The translations under genes and the position numbers were made by a program. The notes below the pieces were generated by a model. It searched no databases. It was given only the letters and a program-made list of their open reading frames with translations, and had not been told where the DNA came from. 64,000 nt of DNA from an uncultured Sphingobacteriaceae bacterium (GTDB taxonomy: Bacteria; Bacteroidota; Bacteroidia; Sphingobacteriales; Sphingobacteriaceae): assembly GCA_946887045.1 (NCBI GenBank), contig CAMPKC010000008.1, positions 39,195 through 103,194 on the forward strand, read 5' to 3'. Of this stretch, positions 28,038 through 37,776 are shown piece after piece. The first letter of the stretch is position 1. Every line of letters begins with the position of its first letter.

Positions 28038-28757
28038 ATGAAGATAGATATTTTAGCTTTCGCAGCGCATCCTGATGACGCAGAATTAAGTTGTTCTGGC
28101 ACATTGTTAAAACACAAGTCACAAGGCAAAAGAGTTGGTATTATCGATCTAACCAGGGGTGAATTGGGGTCGAGGGGCACGGCAGAGACCAGAGACCTGG
28201 AGGCAAAAGATGCAGCGACGATTTTAAAATTAGATGTTCGCGAAAATTTAAAAATGCGTGATGGATTCTTCCTGAATGATGAAGATCATCGCTTGCAGAT
28301 CATTAAAAAGATAAGACAATATCAGCCAGAAATAATTCTTATAAATGCGGTCCATGATCGCCATCCGGATCATGGGAAGGGAGGTCTTTTATTAAATGAC
28401 GCTGCTTTTCTGTCGGGTTTACCTAAAATTATAACCGAATTAGATGGACAGCAACAAGTGGCCTGGAGACCTAAGCTTGTTTTGCAATATATTCAGGATG
28501 CATACATTAAGCCAGATATCTTGATTGATATATCGGACTTCTGGGAATTAAAAATGGCATCTATAAAAGCTTTTAAAACTCAGTTTTATAATCCTGAAGC
28601 TGATGAAGAACACGAGACTTACATTTCCAATCCGAACTTTGTTAAAGTAATTGAAGCCCGGGCCAGGGAATTTGGCAAGGCAATCGGAGCTACCTTTGCC
28701 GAAGGGTTTACCTCAACAAAGCTTCTTGGAGTGGACAATCTATTTCAACTTAGATAA
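28038..28757 (+). CDS. bshB1: Bacillithiol biosynthesis N-acetyl-GlcN-malate deacetylase BshB1
   Basis: A zinc-dependent LmbE/PIG-L deacetylase. It removes acetate from GlcNAc-malate, the second step of bacillithiol synthesis. The 239 residues carry the metal motif AHPDDAEL (His11, Asp13, Asp14), DLTRGELGSRGT and HDRHPDHGKG. bshA and bshC are not in the window. The gene ends exactly where the convergent lysine aminotransferase gene ends. Confidence 0.95.
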   Translation: MKIDILAFAAHPDDAELSCSGTLLKHKSQGKRVGIIDLTRGELGSRGTAETRDLEAKDAATILKLDVRENLKMRDGFFLNDEDHRLQIIKKIRQYQPEIILINAVHDRHPDHGKGGLLLNDAAFLSGLPKIITELDGQQQVAWRPKLVLQYIQDAYIKPDILIDISDFWELKMASIKAFKTQFYNPEADEEHETYISNPNFVKVIEARAREFGKAIGATFAEGFTSTKLLGVDNLFQLR

Positions 28758-30107
28758 TTATAAAAAGCGCAGTATCCGATCCATAACTTCGATCCCCGCA
28801 TCAATATGCTCCCGTTTCATAATGAGTGCAGGTCTAAAGCGGATGGAAATATTGCCACAGCCAAGAAACAATACACTATTATCGAATCCGTTCGATATAA
28901 ATTTATCACGCATTGTTTTATCTGGAAAGTCAAAGGCGGTTAGCAAACCCAATCCTCGCACATTAGACATTACAGGGTATTTCTCTGAGAGATCTTTTAA
29001 GCAGGTTTGTAGGTATCTTCCCGTGGTTGCTGCATTGTCGACTAAGTTATCTTCGTTAATTATCTGAAGGATTTTTGAGGCCCTTACCATGTCGGTAAGG
29101 TTTCCACCCCAGGTTGAGTTTAACCGTGATGGTACATTAAACACATTGGTTTCAATCTCGTCTACTTTTTTACCTGCGAGAATGCCGCAGACTTGCATCT
29201 TTTTTCCAAAAGCAAGTATATCAGGGCGGGCATTTTCACCGAAATGTTCGTGACACCAAAATTTTCCCGACAAGCCAACTCCCGTTTGAACCTCATCGTA
29301 AATCAGGAAACATTCGTTTTCATCTGCCAGAACCTTTAGCTGTTCCAGGAATTCTTTTCTGACATGGTTATCGCCTCCTTCTGCTTGAACGGGTTCAATA
29401 ATTATAGCGCAGATATCATCCTTATTTTCAGCAAAGGCTGATTTGATTTGCTCAATTGAAAAAGCTTCGCGATGTAAAAGATCCTGATAGCATTCATCAG
29501 TTATTGGGAAATGAATAGTAGGTAACTTTACTCTGGGCCAGTCAAATCTGGCATACCACTTCGTCTTATCGGGATGGGTGTTGGTTAAACTCATTGTATA
29601 ACCTGTACGTCCGTGAAAAGCATTCTCAAAATGAATTACCTTGAAACCGCGTTCTTCGGTATAGCCTTTTTTGAAGTTTTTCTGAACTTTCCAGTCCATT
29701 GCTGTTTTCAGAGCATTTTCGATTGCCAAACCACCCCCGGCGATAAAAAAAGCATGAGGTAGATAATCAGGAATTGCAATTTTGGAAAACGTATCTAAAA
29801 ACTCAGCGTATTGCTGGGTGTATATGTCTGAGTTTGAGGGATTACTTATCGCCGCTAAAAGTAAGTTTTTTTTAAATTCTTCATCCTCAAGCATCTTTGG
29901 ATGATTATAACCCAAAGGTACAGAAGCAAAACAAGTGAAGAAATCGAGCATGTTTCTCTTATGCTTCGAATCGTACATATATACACCTTCACTTTTCTCC
30001 ATGTCAAAGGTTAGGTCGTACCCATCAGCAAGAATGTGTTTCGATAACACATCACGCACATTTTCGGGTGCTACAGATAATTTATACATACCGAATTGTT
30101 TTGTCAA
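28758..30107 (-). CDS. lat: L-lysine 6-transaminase
   Basis: A PLP-dependent class III aminotransferase moving the epsilon-amino group of lysine to 2-oxoglutarate, giving allysine (piperideine-6-carboxylate). The 449 residues show the family features FIAGGGLAIENALKTAMDWK, IYDEVQTGVGLSGKFWCHEH and the PLP lysine region LAFGKKMQVCG. The partner semialdehyde dehydrogenase is not adjacent, so lysine degradation would be completed from elsewhere. Confidence 0.93.
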   Translation of the reverse strand: MTKQFGMYKLSVAPENVRDVLSKHILADGYDLTFDMEKSEGVYMYDSKHKRNMLDFFTCFASVPLGYNHPKMLEDEEFKKNLLLAAISNPSNSDIYTQQYAEFLDTFSKIAIPDYLPHAFFIAGGGLAIENALKTAMDWKVQKNFKKGYTEERGFKVIHFENAFHGRTGYTMSLTNTHPDKTKWYARFDWPRVKLPTIHFPITDECYQDLLHREAFSIEQIKSAFAENKDDICAIIIEPVQAEGGDNHVRKEFLEQLKVLADENECFLIYDEVQTGVGLSGKFWCHEHFGENARPDILAFGKKMQVCGILAGKKVDEIETNVFNVPSRLNSTWGGNLTDMVRASKILQIINEDNLVDNAATTGRYLQTCLKDLSEKYPVMSNVRGLGLLTAFDFPDKTMRDKFISNGFDNSVLFLGCGNISIRFRPALIMKREHIDAGIEVMDRILRFL

Positions 30108-30139
30108 AAATACTAAATATGGAGCGTAATCTGGAAGAT

Positions 30140-31048
30140 TTAGGCGTTTGTCGGATTAGAGTCTTTGTTGAATTTATCTTTCATTCCCAGTAAACCGAAT
30201 AGGCCCCCGGTGTGGACTGCCATAATTTTGGAACCTTGGGAAAAATGGTCCTTTCTGGCGAGATCGAAAATTGCGAACATCATTTTTCCAGTATACACAG
30301 GATCGAGGATTATACCCGTAGTTGATGCAAAATTGCTGATGAAATTAATAAGTGCGGGCTGAGTTTTCGCATAGCCACCAAAATGATAGTCTTGGTGGAA
30401 CTCATAGTTTGTAGCATTTAGAAGTAATTTGTCTATTTCTTTTTTGAGAAACTCTCCTTTTAAAACCGGTATTGCATGAAAAAGAGTGGAAGCCTTGATT
30501 GTAGTCAAACCGTTAATAATACCGGCAGCAGTTGTTCCAGTTCCACAAGCGCAAAATATATGCTGATACTCTCGCTCCAGCTCAAGTACCAATTCTGCAC
30601 ATCCTTTTGCAGCTTCCTCGCTGCAGCCGCCTTCGTCAATATAGAAAGCGGCTGGGTCATTCTTGAAATGCCTATCAAAGTAGTTCTGCTTTTCGCGATA
30701 GCTTTCCCTGTCTGCAAACAACAAGTTCATGCCAAACATTCTGCAAAACAGTAAAGTCTCGGTATTTATATCTTCTCCGCGTACAATGCCTGTGCTTTTT
30801 AAACCGAATTTTGCAGCGGCGCAGGCGGTTGCCAGTAAATGGTTAGACCACACGCCTCCGAAGGTGACCAGGTGCATTTTGCCCTCGGATTCAGCTTTTT
30901 GCAGTAAATATTTTAACTTCCGCCACTTGTTTCCTGAAATAAAGGGATGAATAAGGTCGTCTCTTTTAAGGTATACTCTGATCCCTTTTTCAGGGAAAAG
31001 CGGATGATGTATTTCTTCTTCTGGGCTGTGGAATTCGAGATTTATCAT
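30140..31048 (-). CDS. ACC deaminase / D-cysteine desulfhydrase family PLP enzyme
   Basis: 302 residues of fold-type II PLP enzyme. SGNKWRKLKYLL contains the Schiff-base lysine, followed by TFGGVWSNHLLATA and ACGTGTTAAGI, the phosphate-binding loop. Members deaminate 1-aminocyclopropane-1-carboxylate or desulfhydrate D-cysteine. Reading alone cannot separate these; in Bacteroidota the latter or a broader specificity is more likely. It lies upstream of lat on the same strand with a 32 bp gap. Confidence 0.88.
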   Translation of the reverse strand: MINLEFHSPEEEIHHPLFPEKGIRVYLKRDDLIHPFISGNKWRKLKYLLQKAESEGKMHLVTFGGVWSNHLLATACAAAKFGLKSTGIVRGEDINTETLLFCRMFGMNLLFADRESYREKQNYFDRHFKNDPAAFYIDEGGCSEEAAKGCAELVLELEREYQHIFCACGTGTTAAGIINGLTTIKASTLFHAIPVLKGEFLKKEIDKLLLNATNYEFHQDYHFGGYAKTQPALINFISNFASTTGIILDPVYTGKMMFAIFDLARKDHFSQGSKIMAVHTGGLFGLLGMKDKFNKDSNPTNA

Positions 31049-31060
31049 TAGAAATAAAAA

Positions 31061-31087
31061 TAAAAAAGCTCCGAACCGGAGCTTTTA
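31061..31087 (-). terminator. Rho-independent terminator
   Basis: AGCTCCG-AAC-CGGAGCT hairpin with a U run on the minus strand, just downstream of the DUF6588-type gene. Confidence 0.8.
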
Positions 31088-31106
31088 ACTTGTATTTTTA
31101 AAACGC

Positions 31107-32159
31107 TTATTTTCCTATTCCAAGGCCAATACCGGCGTTGAATGAATTGTATTCTGAAGCAGAATATGATGCGTAAAATCTGATGACTGCCAGGTTTAAC
31201 TGGAAACCAATATCGCTTCTAAAGCTGTTAAAGTTTTTCTTATCAAGTGAAACAGGGTCGGTAATAGTGCTGTAAACAGGCATATTTGTTATCGGAACCG
31301 AACCGGTAATCACTCTATAATCTCCTTTTAAACCACCTGAAGTTTTTGAAGTATTATACCCTAAAGCAATAAAAGGTGTGAACACTAATAACTTTTTCGA
31401 TAAGATCATTTGAGTATTTAGACCCGATATTTTTGCTTCAATTTTTTGATTGTCTTCTACTGCGACTCCGTCAGGAGAATCATAATCGAGATTCTTGTTA
31501 TAAGAGAATTGAGTATAACCCAGGGCCAGCGCCAAATCAAAAGGTAATAATTTGCCAGCGGTCTTCCCGGCGATAAGTGGTAATAATTCAACTTTTACTC
31601 CTCCGCCAAGCATATTAATAGAGCCAACATCTCCCATTTTGATCTCTGGAATAGCTCTTAAGCTCACATCAATGCCTTTTATTAGACCAACGGTTGCCTG
31701 TAATTGAGGGGCGGGAATTAGAGGAATGTTTGCGCCTTGCGGAAGATTGAACTCTTTCACTTTGTTACTGCCGTTGTAAATTTCGACAATTGGTCCATTG
31801 GTTTTATCGCCTGCTGCGGTTGGTGATAAAGTGCTTTGACCAGCTTTAAGTCTTACCGAGTTTGATAGCCCCAAGCCTGTTACATCAAACATTTCATCTT
31901 TTTGAGGTACAATGGCTCCGGTAACGCCTACGCGTAAATCAAATCTCCCAAGATTTTTTGAATGGGCGGAATTTGTCCATCCGGAATTCAGTCCAATTCC
32001 AAAGCCTTTAAATATGGGACTTAAATAAGCATTTGCTAGTTTAGTTGCATCCGGACCAACTTGGGCCAATTCGGCAACTCCATTTTGTGCAGACACTGCA
32101 TGAGAAAAGACTACACCACCTACCAGTAGTGAAATCTTGATAAGTTGTTTTTTGTTCAA
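31107..32159 (-). CDS. Outer-membrane beta-barrel protein, DUF6588-like
   Basis: 350 residues with a signal peptide (ends VSAQ). The mature protein has alternating beta-strand patterns and the segments ANAYLSPIFKGFGIGLNSGW and PQLQATVGLIKGIDVSLRAIP found in DUF6588 proteins of Bacteroidota. The C-terminus (YNSFNAGIGLGIGK) is a glycine-rich final strand. The function is unknown; a channel or structural role in the outer membrane is possible. It is monocistronic, ending at a terminator. Confidence 0.8.
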   Translation of the reverse strand: MNKKQLIKISLLVGGVVFSHAVSAQNGVAELAQVGPDATKLANAYLSPIFKGFGIGLNSGWTNSAHSKNLGRFDLRVGVTGAIVPQKDEMFDVTGLGLSNSVRLKAGQSTLSPTAAGDKTNGPIVEIYNGSNKVKEFNLPQGANIPLIPAPQLQATVGLIKGIDVSLRAIPEIKMGDVGSINMLGGGVKVELLPLIAGKTAGKLLPFDLALALGYTQFSYNKNLDYDSPDGVAVEDNQKIEAKISGLNTQMILSKKLLVFTPFIALGYNTSKTSGGLKGDYRVITGSVPITNMPVYSTITDPVSLDKKNFNSFRSDIGFQLNLAVIRFYASYSASEYNSFNAGIGLGIGK

Positions 32160-32323
32160 TTTGATGCGTTTAGTGTTTAAAATATATTTCCCGAATCAAA
32201 AATGGGAAAAAATTTAAGAACACTTTCATATTATTCATGAACTTCTTCATACACCAATCGTGAATAATTAAATACAAATGAATTAAGAATATGTTTCTCT
32301 GACTCGAATTAACTTTCAAAGTT

Positions 32324-32331
32324 TAATTTTG
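32324..32331 (+). promoter_or_regulatory. Candidate -7 box of rluD (TAATTTTG)
   Basis: Exact TAnnTTTG match, 4 nt before the rluD ATG. It implies a leaderless or nearly leaderless mRNA. Confidence 0.5.
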
Positions 32332-32335
32332 CAGA

Positions 32336-33373
32336 ATGGCTGAAGAACTGGAGTTAATAGAACAGGAAGAGCAAGATCTATTTGAGCATTTAAGAATTGT
32401 TGTTGATAAAGGGCAGTCGCTGATAAGAATTGATAAGTTTTTAATGCTTAGGGTCGAGAATGCTTCAAGAAACAGAATTCAAAATGCGATTGAAGCCGGA
32501 AATGTTCTTGTTAATGAAAAACAGGTTAAATCGAGTTATAAGGTTAAGCCTGGCGACGTGATTTCTATCGTGTTGCCCCATCCGCCGCGTGATACCGAGG
32601 TTTACCCGGAAGATATCCCAATTGATATTATTTACGAGGATAACGATGTGCTGGTGGTAAACAAGCCTGCAGGAATGGTGGTACACCCCGGTTACAATAA
32701 TTATAATGGTACGCTCGTGAATGCTTTAGTTTTTCATTTTCAGCAGCTTCCTCAGCTTCCGGGAAATGATGGCAGACCTGGTTTAGTTCACAGGATCGAT
32801 AAAGACACCTCAGGCCTGTTATTGATTAGCAGGAATGAATTTGCCATGACCTATCTGGCGAAGCAATTTTTTGATCATACAATCGCAAGGAAATATATTG
32901 CCTTGGTTTGGGGCGATTTAGCTGAAGATGGTACAGTAACCGGGTATATTGGCAGAAGTTTGCGCGATCGGAAAATAATGGATATTTATGATGAGGAGTC
33001 AAGAGGAAAATGGTCTGTAACTCATTATAAAGTCCTGGAGCGATTTAATTATGTTACATTAATTGAATGTCAGCTAGAGACTGGTCGCACACATCAGATA
33101 CGTGCACACATGCAACATATCGGACATCCGTTGTTTAGTGACTCGTCTTATGGCGGAGACAAAATTATTAAAGGTACGGTGTTTAGCAAGTATAAGCAGT
33201 TTGTTGAGAACTGTTTTGAAATTATGCCAAGACAGGCATTGCATGCCAGGTCTCTGGGATTCGAACACCCGGTAACTAAGCATCGCATGTATTTCGAATC
33301 AGATTTACCTGCTGATTTTCAGGCGGTGCTGGAAAAATGGCGAAATTATGTTTCAAACACTAAAGCAGATTAA
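32336..33373 (+). CDS. rluD: RluA-family 23S rRNA pseudouridine synthase (RluD-like)
   Basis: 345 residues: an S4 RNA-binding domain (about 30-90, RIDKFLMLRVENASRNRIQ) and a pseudouridine synthase domain with VHRIDKDTSGLLLIS, where Asp155 is the catalytic residue. RluD modifies helix 69 of 23S rRNA. The two-domain form with S4 fits RluD better than RluA or TruC. A class IV aminotransferase gene follows 39 bp later. Confidence 0.93.
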   Translation: MAEELELIEQEEQDLFEHLRIVVDKGQSLIRIDKFLMLRVENASRNRIQNAIEAGNVLVNEKQVKSSYKVKPGDVISIVLPHPPRDTEVYPEDIPIDIIYEDNDVLVVNKPAGMVVHPGYNNYNGTLVNALVFHFQQLPQLPGNDGRPGLVHRIDKDTSGLLLISRNEFAMTYLAKQFFDHTIARKYIALVWGDLAEDGTVTGYIGRSLRDRKIMDIYDEESRGKWSVTHYKVLERFNYVTLIECQLETGRTHQIRAHMQHIGHPLFSDSSYGGDKIIKGTVFSKYKQFVENCFEIMPRQALHARSLGFEHPVTKHRMYFESDLPADFQAVLEKWRNYVSNTKAD

Positions 33374-33412
33374 ACAATTTGGGGTTGTACCTGAGAATAT
33401 TTTATCAAGTTT

Positions 33413-34252
33413 ATGAACTTCATTAATTATAACGGAGAGATCGTTCCAGCGGTGCAACCGGTTCTTACCATTGCAAACCGTGCCTTCAGATATGGCGATG
33501 GTTTGTTTGAATCTATGCGTTATTTAAAAGGGAAGCTCAGGTTTCCCGAACTTCATGCCGAACGTTTGCAAAAAGGGATGCGAGCATTGAAACTCGATGG
33601 ATACTCAAAGCTGGATGCCCGGTTTTTAATTAACAAAGTTGAAGAGTTGGTTAAGAGAAATAACCTCGGACAAAACGCACGTGTACGATTAACGGTCTAT
33701 AGGGACGCCGAGGGCTTATATAGTCCTGCCGGAAATCAATTTGGATATGCCATTGAAATGAGTAAGTCGGATGAAGGTTCGTATATCAACCAAGCCAAAG
33801 GACTGATAGTGGATGTTTTTGATGAAGTTACCAAGCCAATAAATATTTTGGCAAACCATAAAACATGTAATTCTCTGGTATATGTAATGGCCGGCATTCA
33901 CCGTAAGGAGAACTCTCTGGATGAAGTTTTTATTCTGAATAGCAGTGGTTTTTTATGCGAAGCAATGAGTGCAAACGTTTTTGTGGTTTTTAAAAAGAAA
34001 ATTTATACACCCGCTTTAACAGAAGGATGCATTGCAGGGGTAATGCGTGCCGTTGTTATGAAACTTGCCGCTGAAATTAAAATGGAGGTCATCGAAGCCC
34101 AAATAAACCCCGATATTTTAAATGAGGCGGAAGAAGTATTCCTTACGAATGCTTCGCGAGGTATACAATGGGTTATGGGCTTTAACAGTAAGCGGTACTT
34201 CAACGAGGTATCAAAGGAGTTGCTCGACCGATTGAATGCTTCTGTTGTGTGA
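33413..34252 (+). CDS. Aminotransferase class IV (PabC/IlvE/Dat-like)
   Basis: 279 residues of fold-type IV PLP enzyme. RAFRYGDGLFESMRY is the N-terminal hallmark, ANHKTCNSLVYVMA contains the PLP lysine, and LTNASRGIQWV is near the C-terminus. The family includes branched-chain aminotransferase, D-amino acid aminotransferase and aminodeoxychorismate lyase (PabC). At this length, and with pabB in the same window, PabC is plausible, but specificity is not proven by the sequence. Confidence 0.88.
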   Translation: MNFINYNGEIVPAVQPVLTIANRAFRYGDGLFESMRYLKGKLRFPELHAERLQKGMRALKLDGYSKLDARFLINKVEELVKRNNLGQNARVRLTVYRDAEGLYSPAGNQFGYAIEMSKSDEGSYINQAKGLIVDVFDEVTKPINILANHKTCNSLVYVMAGIHRKENSLDEVFILNSSGFLCEAMSANVFVVFKKKIYTPALTEGCIAGVMRAVVMKLAAEIKMEVIEAQINPDILNEAEEVFLTNASRGIQWVMGFNSKRYFNEVSKELLDRLNASVV

Positions 34253-34262
34253 TTTGCACCTG

Positions 34263-35192
34263 TTAAGATCTAAATCCTCTCAGAAACTCCTCCACGCTCA
34301 TGCGCTTTTTACCTTCCAGCTGAATATCTTTTACGCATATAAATCCGTCCAGGCATGCAAATCGGAGGTATGTTTTTTCGTCGCTTAAAAATCCACCCGG
34401 CTGTATCCCAGGCTCCTTATCCAATAGTTCAGCAGAATAGATTTTTAACTTTTTATCTTTAAACGTTGTAAAGGCCGCCGGATAGGGGCTAAGACCACGT
34501 ATATGATTGTAAACCTTTTTTGCGGGCTGATTCCAGTTGATTACACAATCTTCTTTAAAAATTTTCGGAGCATGGGGCAGTTCAGCCTTAAGTTCTGAAT
34601 GTTTAAGCGTATCTTCTTGTGGTACTGGCTTGAAGTTTCCAGACTGGATGGCTCTTACCGTCTGAACAAGTAATTTTGCTCCGGTATGCATCAATCTGTC
34701 GTGTACTTCTCCGGCCGTTTCATCATCACCGATAGGTATCCTTTCTGAAAATAAAATGTTTCCTGTATCAATTTCGTGTTGAAGCAAAAATGTGGTAACA
34801 CCGGTTTCCTGCTCCCCATTTATAACGGCCCAGTTTATAGGCGCCGCTCCTCGATAATAGGGCAGGAGAGAGGCATGGAGATTTATTGTCCCCATCGGAG
34901 GCATATCCCAGACCACTTCCGGCAACATTCTAAAAGCAACCACCACCTGTAAATCTGCGTTCAGCGATCTAAGTTGCTTATGGAATTCGGGGTCTTTTAA
35001 TTTTAGTGGCTGCAGTACCTCAATTCCTTTCGAAACGGCATATTGTTTAACAGCAGACTCCTGTATCTTTTGCCCCCGTCCAGCTGGTTTATCGGGTGCG
35101 GTAACAACTCCAACTATCTCAAACCCCGCGTTTATAAGGGCATCTAAAGATGCTACTGCAAAATCCGGAGTTCCCATAAATATTATTCGCAT
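34263..35192 (-). CDS. fmt: Methionyl-tRNA formyltransferase
   Basis: Formylates initiator methionyl-tRNA using 10-formyl-THF. The 309 residues have the N-terminal MGTPDFAVASLDAL, the catalytic NLHASLLPYYRGAAPINWAV segment and the C-terminal tRNA-binding OB domain. The namZ-like gene ends 9 bp upstream of its start. Confidence 0.97.
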   Translation of the reverse strand: MRIIFMGTPDFAVASLDALINAGFEIVGVVTAPDKPAGRGQKIQESAVKQYAVSKGIEVLQPLKLKDPEFHKQLRSLNADLQVVVAFRMLPEVVWDMPPMGTINLHASLLPYYRGAAPINWAVINGEQETGVTTFLLQHEIDTGNILFSERIPIGDDETAGEVHDRLMHTGAKLLVQTVRAIQSGNFKPVPQEDTLKHSELKAELPHAPKIFKEDCVINWNQPAKKVYNHIRGLSPYPAAFTTFKDKKLKIYSAELLDKEPGIQPGGFLSDEKTYLRFACLDGFICVKDIQLEGKKRMSVEEFLRGFRS

Positions 35193-35201
35193 GACGGCTT
35201 T

Positions 35202-36476
35202 TTATTGATATAGTAAATATTTTTTTCGCATTAGTTTGTATCGAGACAATGAAGGTTCCCATGAGCTCCTGATTTCTTCTTCAGTTTTTCCCGCAATAAT
35301 TTGTTGTTTAAGGCTTTCTGTTCCTGCTAAACGATCAAAGTTATTTATCTGTTTGTTTTGTTTATAGTCAAAAAACTTATCTTTTTCAGGATAAGCGCTG
35401 TAAATATCAATAAGCCACTGCAGGTTAATTCTTCCCGACTTCAAAAAATTGTCTGTATTGTATTTTCTCAAATCTAATCCATAGCAAACTTCATTTTGAT
35501 GTAATGGAGTTTCGCTCATTCCCGGGATACTAACAGGCGTAAAGCTGAATTTGTATTTCCCTTTCAGTTTTGGGCTCCCCAGTACCTGGAAGGGGAAATA
35601 AGTGCCCCGGCCCTGGCTTATAATTGTTCCCTCAAATAAGCATAAGGAAGGATATAATAGTATGGATTGCTGTGTATTTAAGTTTGGCGATGGCTTTACT
35701 GGCAAAGTATATTGGGTAGAATGGGTGTAATTTGCCACTTTTATAATATTCAGTTTACATTGAATTTTATTTTTTAGCCAGCCTTCCCCATTTATCATTT
35801 TTGCATATTCTCCTATGGTCATTCCATGAGTTATGGGCACGGGATGCATGCCGATAAAGGATTTAAATTTTTCTTCGAGAATTGGTCCGTCAACAGAAAA
35901 TGCGTTCGGATTGGGCCTGTCTAAAATTAGAAGTTCCAGATTGTTTTCAGCGCAAGCCTCCATCAAATAATGGAGGGTCGATATATAGGTATAGAATCGA
36001 GCGCCCACGTCCTGAATGTCGAAAACCACTAAATCAATATCTTTTAAATCCCCTGGCGTTGGTTTATAATGCGAGCCATAAAGCGATATAACAGGTATGC
36101 CTGTTTTTTTGTCAATATTACTCTCAACCTTAGCACCCGCACTAGCCTGACCACGAAATCCATGCTCAGGGCCAAAAACTTTTACAATGTTTATTCCAAG
36201 ATTTCTTAGGCTGTCTACACTATGCTTTTTACCTATTATTGAAGTTTGGTTTAAAACCATACCTACCCGTTTTCCTTTAAGCAGTGGCACATAAAGAGCC
36301 GTTTGCTCTGCCCCGGTCAGTAGCTTTGCTTTTTTGACCTTGTTAATCGCATCAATATCAACATTGTAAGGATTCGGAATGTTCGTCTTGATCGGTGGAG
36401 GCGGAACTCTGACTCCTGAACTACAGGACGATACAAACAACAGAGCTGATAAAATTGTAAAAATATATGGTCTCAT
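35202..36476 (-). CDS. DUF1343 / NamZ exo-beta-N-acetylmuramidase-like lipoprotein
   Basis: 424 residues with a lipoprotein signal (VSSCSSG, Cys18). The domain is complete: GKRVGMVLNQTSIIGKKH, VFGPEHGFRGQASAGAKV, DLVVFDIQDVGARFYTYIST and LDRPNPN are diagnostic of DUF1343. NamZ enzymes release terminal MurNAc from peptidoglycan fragments, so a role in cell-wall recycling on the periplasmic side is likely. fmt follows immediately, probably co-transcribed. Confidence 0.92.
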   Translation of the reverse strand: MRPYIFTILSALLFVSSCSSGVRVPPPPIKTNIPNPYNVDIDAINKVKKAKLLTGAEQTALYVPLLKGKRVGMVLNQTSIIGKKHSVDSLRNLGINIVKVFGPEHGFRGQASAGAKVESNIDKKTGIPVISLYGSHYKPTPGDLKDIDLVVFDIQDVGARFYTYISTLHYLMEACAENNLELLILDRPNPNAFSVDGPILEEKFKSFIGMHPVPITHGMTIGEYAKMINGEGWLKNKIQCKLNIIKVANYTHSTQYTLPVKPSPNLNTQQSILLYPSLCLFEGTIISQGRGTYFPFQVLGSPKLKGKYKFSFTPVSIPGMSETPLHQNEVCYGLDLRKYNTDNFLKSGRINLQWLIDIYSAYPEKDKFFDYKQNKQINNFDRLAGTESLKQQIIAGKTEEEIRSSWEPSLSRYKLMRKKYLLYQ

Positions 36477-36554
36477 TTACTTTAATATTTAGTTCAATCG
36501 GCAAGCGATGGAAATTTTTGCATCTTTGCTAAAGTACAAAAAAACACTTATAGC

Positions 36555-37775
36555 TTGAATCTAACGGCTTTTATAGCGCAAAGAATCACCTTTCAATCTA
36601 AACGTACATTCTCTAAGTTGAGTGTGCGCATCGCTATTCTTGGTATTATGCTGAGTCTTAGTGTTATGATTCTGGCAGTTGCCGTTGTTAAAGGTTTTAA
36701 AACAGAGATCCGTGAAAAAATCAGGGGATTCTCAGGAGATATACTTTTGATAAAGTATGATTTAAACTCGTCCTATGAGAATTCTCCCTTTGTTTTAAAT
36801 GCAGATACCCTAAAGAAAATTGAATCTCTGGCTGATATACAATATGCACAGCCTTATGCAATTAAGCCCGGTATCATCAATACCGATAATGAAATCGAAG
36901 GTGTGGTTTTTAAGGGAGTGGACAAGAGTTTTCACTGGGATTTTTTTAAGAAAATCCTTGTTAAAGGAAATGTAATCGATTTTTCGGATAGTGTAGCTTC
37001 TAAAAAGCAAATACTTATTTCACAGCATATTGCTAATAGACTGAATCTTAAAGTTGGAGACGACTTTCTTATGTATTTCATACAGGAAAGTCTGCGAAGA
37101 CGACCTTTTAAAATTGTTGGAATATATGATTTGGGCGTTGAAGAAGTTGATAAAACGTACGTAATAGGCGACTTGTCAATAATTAAGCGACTGAATAACT
37201 GGCAAAATGAACAGGTTGGAGGTTATGAAATACGAGTTAAAGATTTTGACAGATTAGATCAAACAACGAATTCTGTCTCAGATTTGATCAATTTTAAACT
37301 TCGATCTTTTTCGATTACCGAGTGGTATGCCACCATTTTCCAATGGCTTTCGTTGCTGGACGTAAATACCCAGGTCATCCTTGTTTTAATGCTTGCTGTC
37401 GCAGTCATTAACATGATTTCTGCCTTGCTAATCATCATACTTGAACGAACAAATATGATAGGTATATTAAAGGCGCTTGGCAGCTCCAACTGGAGTATCC
37501 AAAAAATATTTCTAAGCAACGCCGCCTACCTTATCGGCTTCGGGTTGTTGCTTGGAAATACGTTAGGTATAGGATTGGGGCTTTTACAATCCCAGACCCA
37601 TTTCTTTAAACTTGACCAGGCTTCTTATTACATGTCTTTTGTACCAGTTCAATTAGAATGGATTGATATTCTGATGCTGAACATTGGCACCCTCCTTGTT
37701 TGCTTGCTGGTTTTAATTATACCGTCTATGCTGGTAACCCGGATAAGCCCTGTAAAAGCAATAGCCTTTAAATAG
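36555..37775 (+). CDS. ABC transporter permease, LolC/LolE-FtsX type
   Basis: 406 residues: an N-terminal membrane helix (about 27-46) after the family motif NLTAFIAQRI, a large periplasmic MacB-like domain (about 50-265), then three C-terminal helices (about 275-300, 325-350 and 370-395) of an FtsX domain. This layout matches the lipoprotein-releasing LolC/E permeases. The ATPase gene is not adjacent. The only reasonable start codon is TTG at 36555. It converges on the next gene with a 1 bp gap. Confidence 0.9.
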   Translation: MNLTAFIAQRITFQSKRTFSKLSVRIAILGIMLSLSVMILAVAVVKGFKTEIREKIRGFSGDILLIKYDLNSSYENSPFVLNADTLKKIESLADIQYAQPYAIKPGIINTDNEIEGVVFKGVDKSFHWDFFKKILVKGNVIDFSDSVASKKQILISQHIANRLNLKVGDDFLMYFIQESLRRRPFKIVGIYDLGVEEVDKTYVIGDLSIIKRLNNWQNEQVGGYEIRVKDFDRLDQTTNSVSDLINFKLRSFSITEWYATIFQWLSLLDVNTQVILVLMLAVAVINMISALLIIILERTNMIGILKALGSSNWSIQKIFLSNAAYLIGFGLLLGNTLGIGLGLLQSQTHFFKLDQASYYMSFVPVQLEWIDILMLNIGTLLVCLLVLIIPSMLVTRISPVKAIAFK

Positions 37776-37776
37776 A

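Noticed and set aside
31107..32159. Part of a TonB-dependent nutrient uptake locus
   Set aside because: No SusC/SusD-like or TonB-dependent receptor gene is adjacent, and the gene is monocistronic with its own terminator.
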